DNA of 8,582 bases from an uncultured Sphingorhabdus sp. (GTDB lineage Bacteria > Pseudomonadota > Alphaproteobacteria > Sphingomonadales > Sphingomonadaceae). The notes under the pieces are model-generated. The model saw nothing but the letters and a program-made list of their open reading frames with translations. It had not been told where the DNA came from and did no database searches. Below are positions 6,587 through 8,582 of this stretch, piece after piece (position 1 is the first letter of the stretch; each line of letters opens with the position of its first letter). Position numbers and translations under genes: made by a program. Location: positions 1 to 8,582 of the forward strand of contig CALMYW010000352.1 of assembly GCA_937873665.1 (NCBI GenBank), given 5' to 3'.

Positions 6587-7414
6587 ATGGGTGATTGCAG
6601 CTATTGTGGCCAACCCGCAGGCATCTTGCGTTCAAAGCATTCCGAGTGCGAGAAGCAGCACGCCATTTCCCAGCAACAGATCCGGGAAGCCGTCGTGCAG
6701 GCTATTCAGGCGCGCGGCAATGCGAGCAAGATATCTTCCACGATCCTCCCCATAGCTCGACAAGGCTTTGTCCGAAGCAATGAGTTCAATGCACTGATGG
6801 TTGATGGTTGGGTGAAGGCGGTGGAACTGTTCATCGAAGACGGAATGTTGTCTAAAGATGAGGAGGCAAGCCTGATGAACTTTGCCCAACAAACGGGGTT
6901 GGTTCCCCAATTGCAGCAACACCCAAGTTACTCGCTCGTGGCGAAAGCTGCCCAGCTACGCGATTTGGCGGAAGGCAAAAGCACTAGCCGAATGAGCTTC
7001 AGCGGCCCCTTGCCAATCAATCTACAAAAGGGCGAAACCCTGATCTGGGCGTTTCCGGATACGCAGTACCTTGAGGACCGGGAACGGAAGGAATTTGTCG
7101 GCACTAGCCACGGAGTGAGTCTACGCGTGATGAAGGGCGTGTACTACCGCGTAGGGGCATTTAAGGGCAGGCCCGTCACTCACCAGGAGCGAGTCAACGT
7201 TGGTACCGGCACCTTGTTTGTGACTACAAAAAATCTCTATTTCGCTGGTTCTCAGAAATCTGTCCGGGTACCCTATTCAAAGATCATCTCGTTTGAGCAA
7301 TATTCGAACGGAATCGGCATCATGCGTGACGCTGCTACGGCCAAGCCCCAGACCTTCATCACCGGTGACGGCTGGTTTACCTTCAACCTAATCTCACAGG
7401 TTTCGCAGCAATGA
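6587..7414 (+). CDS. Zinc-finger, TerB-like and PH/GRAM-like domain protein
   Basis: This 275-residue protein starts at an ATG 9 bases after GGAGGGG (6571-6577). Three regions are visible. Residues 4-21 carry CxxC-x10-HxxC (C4, C7, H18, C21), likely one zinc site. Residues about 55-127 are helical and include EDGMLSKDEEASL (84-96), which recalls the acidic metal-binding segment of TerB, though only one such segment is clear. Residues about 145-273 resemble a bacterial PH or GRAM-like domain: GTGTLFVTTKNLYFAGS (206-222), then VPYSKIISFEQYSNGIGI (228-245), the strand order seen in domains that bind membrane lipids. I know no named family with this exact layout. A role as a membrane-attached sensor or scaffold for the Ter complex is inference. 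Its stop overlaps the next start by 4 bases (ATGA). Confidence 0.78.
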   Translation: MGDCSYCGQPAGILRSKHSECEKQHAISQQQIREAVVQAIQARGNASKISSTILPIARQGFVRSNEFNALMVDGWVKAVELFIEDGMLSKDEEASLMNFAQQTGLVPQLQQHPSYSLVAKAAQLRDLAEGKSTSRMSFSGPLPINLQKGETLIWAFPDTQYLEDRERKEFVGTSHGVSLRVMKGVYYRVGAFKGRPVTHQERVNVGTGTLFVTTKNLYFAGSQKSVRVPYSKIISFEQYSNGIGIMRDAATAKPQTFITGDGWFTFNLISQVSQQ

Positions 7415-7674
7415 CCGAGCCAGACGTCTATACGAACAATCTCGAGCTGCGCGAATTGGTCGATGCAAGTGGGCTCACTATCACCGAGATCTTGAGGCGG
7501 TTTAACGCGAGGCAGGCACGCCCCATCGCCCTACGAACGCTCAATAGTTATCTCGCCAAAGCCACCGCGAAAACCAGAGTGCCCTGTCCAGATACGGTTC
7601 TCACGCATATGCGCGCAGTTCTTGAACGACGCGAAAAACAAATAGCGGCCAAACCCCACCAGCCCCCTGTATAA
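7411..7674 (+). CDS. Small putative helix-turn-helix protein
   Basis: This small 87-residue protein has its ATG overlapping the previous stop (ATGA), so it is probably translated by coupling. Residues about 12-50 read as a helix (LELRELVDAS), a turn at GLTITEILRRFN, and a second candidate helix-turn-helix element around ARPIALRTLNSYLA, the pattern of phage- and plasmid-type repressor domains of the Cro/CI fold. The C-terminal tail is basic, then proline-rich (KPHQPPV), and looks disordered. I do not recognise a named family. It could be an autoregulator of the operon or a DNA-binding partner of the Ter proteins. Placement at the end of the operon fits either. No operator can be identified because the promoter lies outside the window. 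Confidence 0.65.
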   Translation: MTEPDVYTNNLELRELVDASGLTITEILRRFNARQARPIALRTLNSYLAKATAKTRVPCPDTVLTHMRAVLERREKQIAAKPHQPPV

Positions 7675-7705
7675 CACTCGCTTTTTACGAAAGACCTGGG
7701 GCGGC

Positions 7706-8581
7706 TTACGCTTTGAACGCCACGAACGGGCGGTAAAATGGATGATGCGATGCGTTCAACATTTCGGTGTCGCCAGCAGAGTCCCCGTAGGCATAGACCT
7801 CATAATCACGTAACGGTCCAAGCAATGACTCCAGCAATCGAACCTTCTCCGCTCGCCGGCAATTAGCCCCGTTCAGGCGACCATCAAAAACCAGATGGTT
7901 TGTGGATAGCCGCGTGCAGAGCAGATCATCAAACCCGAGCGCCTTAGCAGCAGGCTCCAGATAGAGATCAAGCGACGCACTGACCATAACCAAGCGATGT
8001 CCTTGCTCCCGGTGCCAGCGAATCCGTTCCAAGGCGCCTGGGCGGTACCAAGTCGCAATGGCCTTGGCGTGCTCATGACCGATTATCCTCAGTCGTTCAG
8101 TTGTCTCGTTCAGAAAGAGCTTCCCGACGATCAATTCCTTGAATTTGTCGCGGGTTGATAGGCGCAGCCCAACCTTAATGGCCTCCCAGATCAGTGACAG
8201 CATCGCCAGGCGAACTTGTGTCTTGCCAAAGGCACGCTCAAGAAACGGCATGAACGTGTCTTTGGTTGTGATGGTGCCGTCAAAATCAAAGGCAGCCACC
8301 GTTTTTATTGCCGTTTTTTCATTCATCAATTGCTCTTTCGGGGGTAACGCAGGCGGTCGCTGATTGGCAAGAATACCAGCAACTCTAATCCGGCCAACAA
8401 TCGGGAGGGTATTGAATGGCTCGAGGGGGGTGATGCCAACCAAGTTGCCTAGTTTGAGTTTGTCGATGACGACGGAAACGAAATCGTTAAACCAGGCAAG
8501 ACTGATGAGCTCGCCGGCCGGTAGGCAACCAACCCGCCACGCTAATTCCTCTCGCAGACGATCAAGTTGCTGGTCGAATCC
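7706..8581 (-). CDS. HAD-IB family hydrolase with long N-terminal extension, partial
   Basis: The minus-strand frame is open from 8581 at the window edge to the TAA at 7706. The last 206 residues, counted from the ATG at 8326, form a complete HAD-IB (SerB-like) phosphatase. Motif I is FDFDGT (D14, D16), motif II is S116 in MVSAS, motif III is K161 in RRAEKVRLL, and motif IV is YGDSAGDTEML (D182, D186). Family members hydrolyse small phosphate monoesters, for example phosphoserine or phosphatidylglycerophosphate; the substrate here is unclear. The ATG at 8326 has an AAAGAG site and would give a full-length enzyme by itself. Yet about 85 more codons upstream stay open and look coding: no stop, lower GC at second codon positions, and a sensible pattern such as GELISLAWFNDFVSVVIDKL. 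The longer protein, fused to an unrecognised domain, is therefore preferred, with moderate confidence. Confidence 0.72.
   Translation of the reverse strand, partial: GFDQQLDRLREELAWRVGCLPAGELISLAWFNDFVSVVIDKLKLGNLVGITPLEPFNTLPIVGRIRVAGILANQRPPALPPKEQLMNEKTAIKTVAAFDFDGTITTKDTFMPFLERAFGKTQVRLAMLSLIWEAIKVGLRLSTRDKFKELIVGKLFLNETTERLRIIGHEHAKAIATWYRPGALERIRWHREQGHRLVMVSASLDLYLEPAAKALGFDDLLCTRLSTNHLVFDGRLNGANCRRAEKVRLLESLLGPLRDYEVYAYGDSAGDTEMLNASHHPFYRPFVAFKA
8333..8338 (-). promoter_or_regulatory. Possible ribosome binding site for an internal HAD start
   Basis: On the minus strand AAAGAG lies 6 bases before the ATG at 8326. If used, it would produce the HAD-IB phosphatase as a separate 206-residue protein, either as the only product or in addition to the longer one. 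Confidence 0.35.
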
Positions 8582-8582
8582 A

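Noticed and set aside
7675..7705. The gap between convergent genes, examined for a shared terminator
   Set aside because: There is a short T-run and some C-rich/G-rich complementarity, but no continuous stem next to the T-run. No terminator is called.

Overview
The window is one tightly packed block of nine plus-strand genes, followed by one convergent minus-strand gene. Moderately high GC, good Shine-Dalgarno sequences, GTG and TTG starts, and a TerD-family protein that closely resembles the TerZ of enterobacterial tellurite-resistance loci suggest a proteobacterium, probably gamma or beta. The species cannot be told from the sequence. No insertion sequence, tRNA, rRNA or CRISPR array is visible.

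Layout. Positions 1-1659 are the stress-sensor side of a Ter (tellurite/chemical stress) locus: the 3' part of an AIM24-family gene, a terB gene and a terZ-like TerD-family gene. Positions 1673-6568 encode five enzymes or enzyme-like proteins with overlapping or nearly abutting ends: an ATP-grasp ligase, a phosphoribosyltransferase (PRTase) with a C-terminal TRSP domain, a HAD phosphatase, a second PRTase of the StiP type with a C-terminal PELOTA RNA-binding-like domain, and a CitE-like C-C bond lyase of TIM-barrel fold. Positions 6587-7674 hold an unusual three-part protein (zinc-finger-like N-terminus, TerB-like middle, PH/GRAM-like C-terminus) and a small, possibly DNA-binding protein. The minus-strand gene at 7706-8581 carries a HAD-IB phosphatase domain. 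Its reading frame stays open to the right edge of the window.

How they may work together. The five-enzyme set matches the biosynthetic module that comparative genomics has linked to Ter systems and proposed to make a nucleoside-like metabolite. By family chemistry, the lyase would supply or cleave a small carboxylic acid, the PRTases would attach a base-like group to ribose-5-phosphate from PRPP, the HAD enzyme would remove phosphate, and the ATP-grasp enzyme would form an amide or similar bond. Product, order of steps and even substrate are unknown. TerB and TerZ probably sense metal at the membrane, and AIM24 and the PH/GRAM-like protein may add membrane contacts.

All nine plus-strand genes are separated by at most 44 bp, so they are probably one transcript. 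Its promoter lies upstream of the window. No convincing terminator is visible in the 31-bp gap between the convergent genes.
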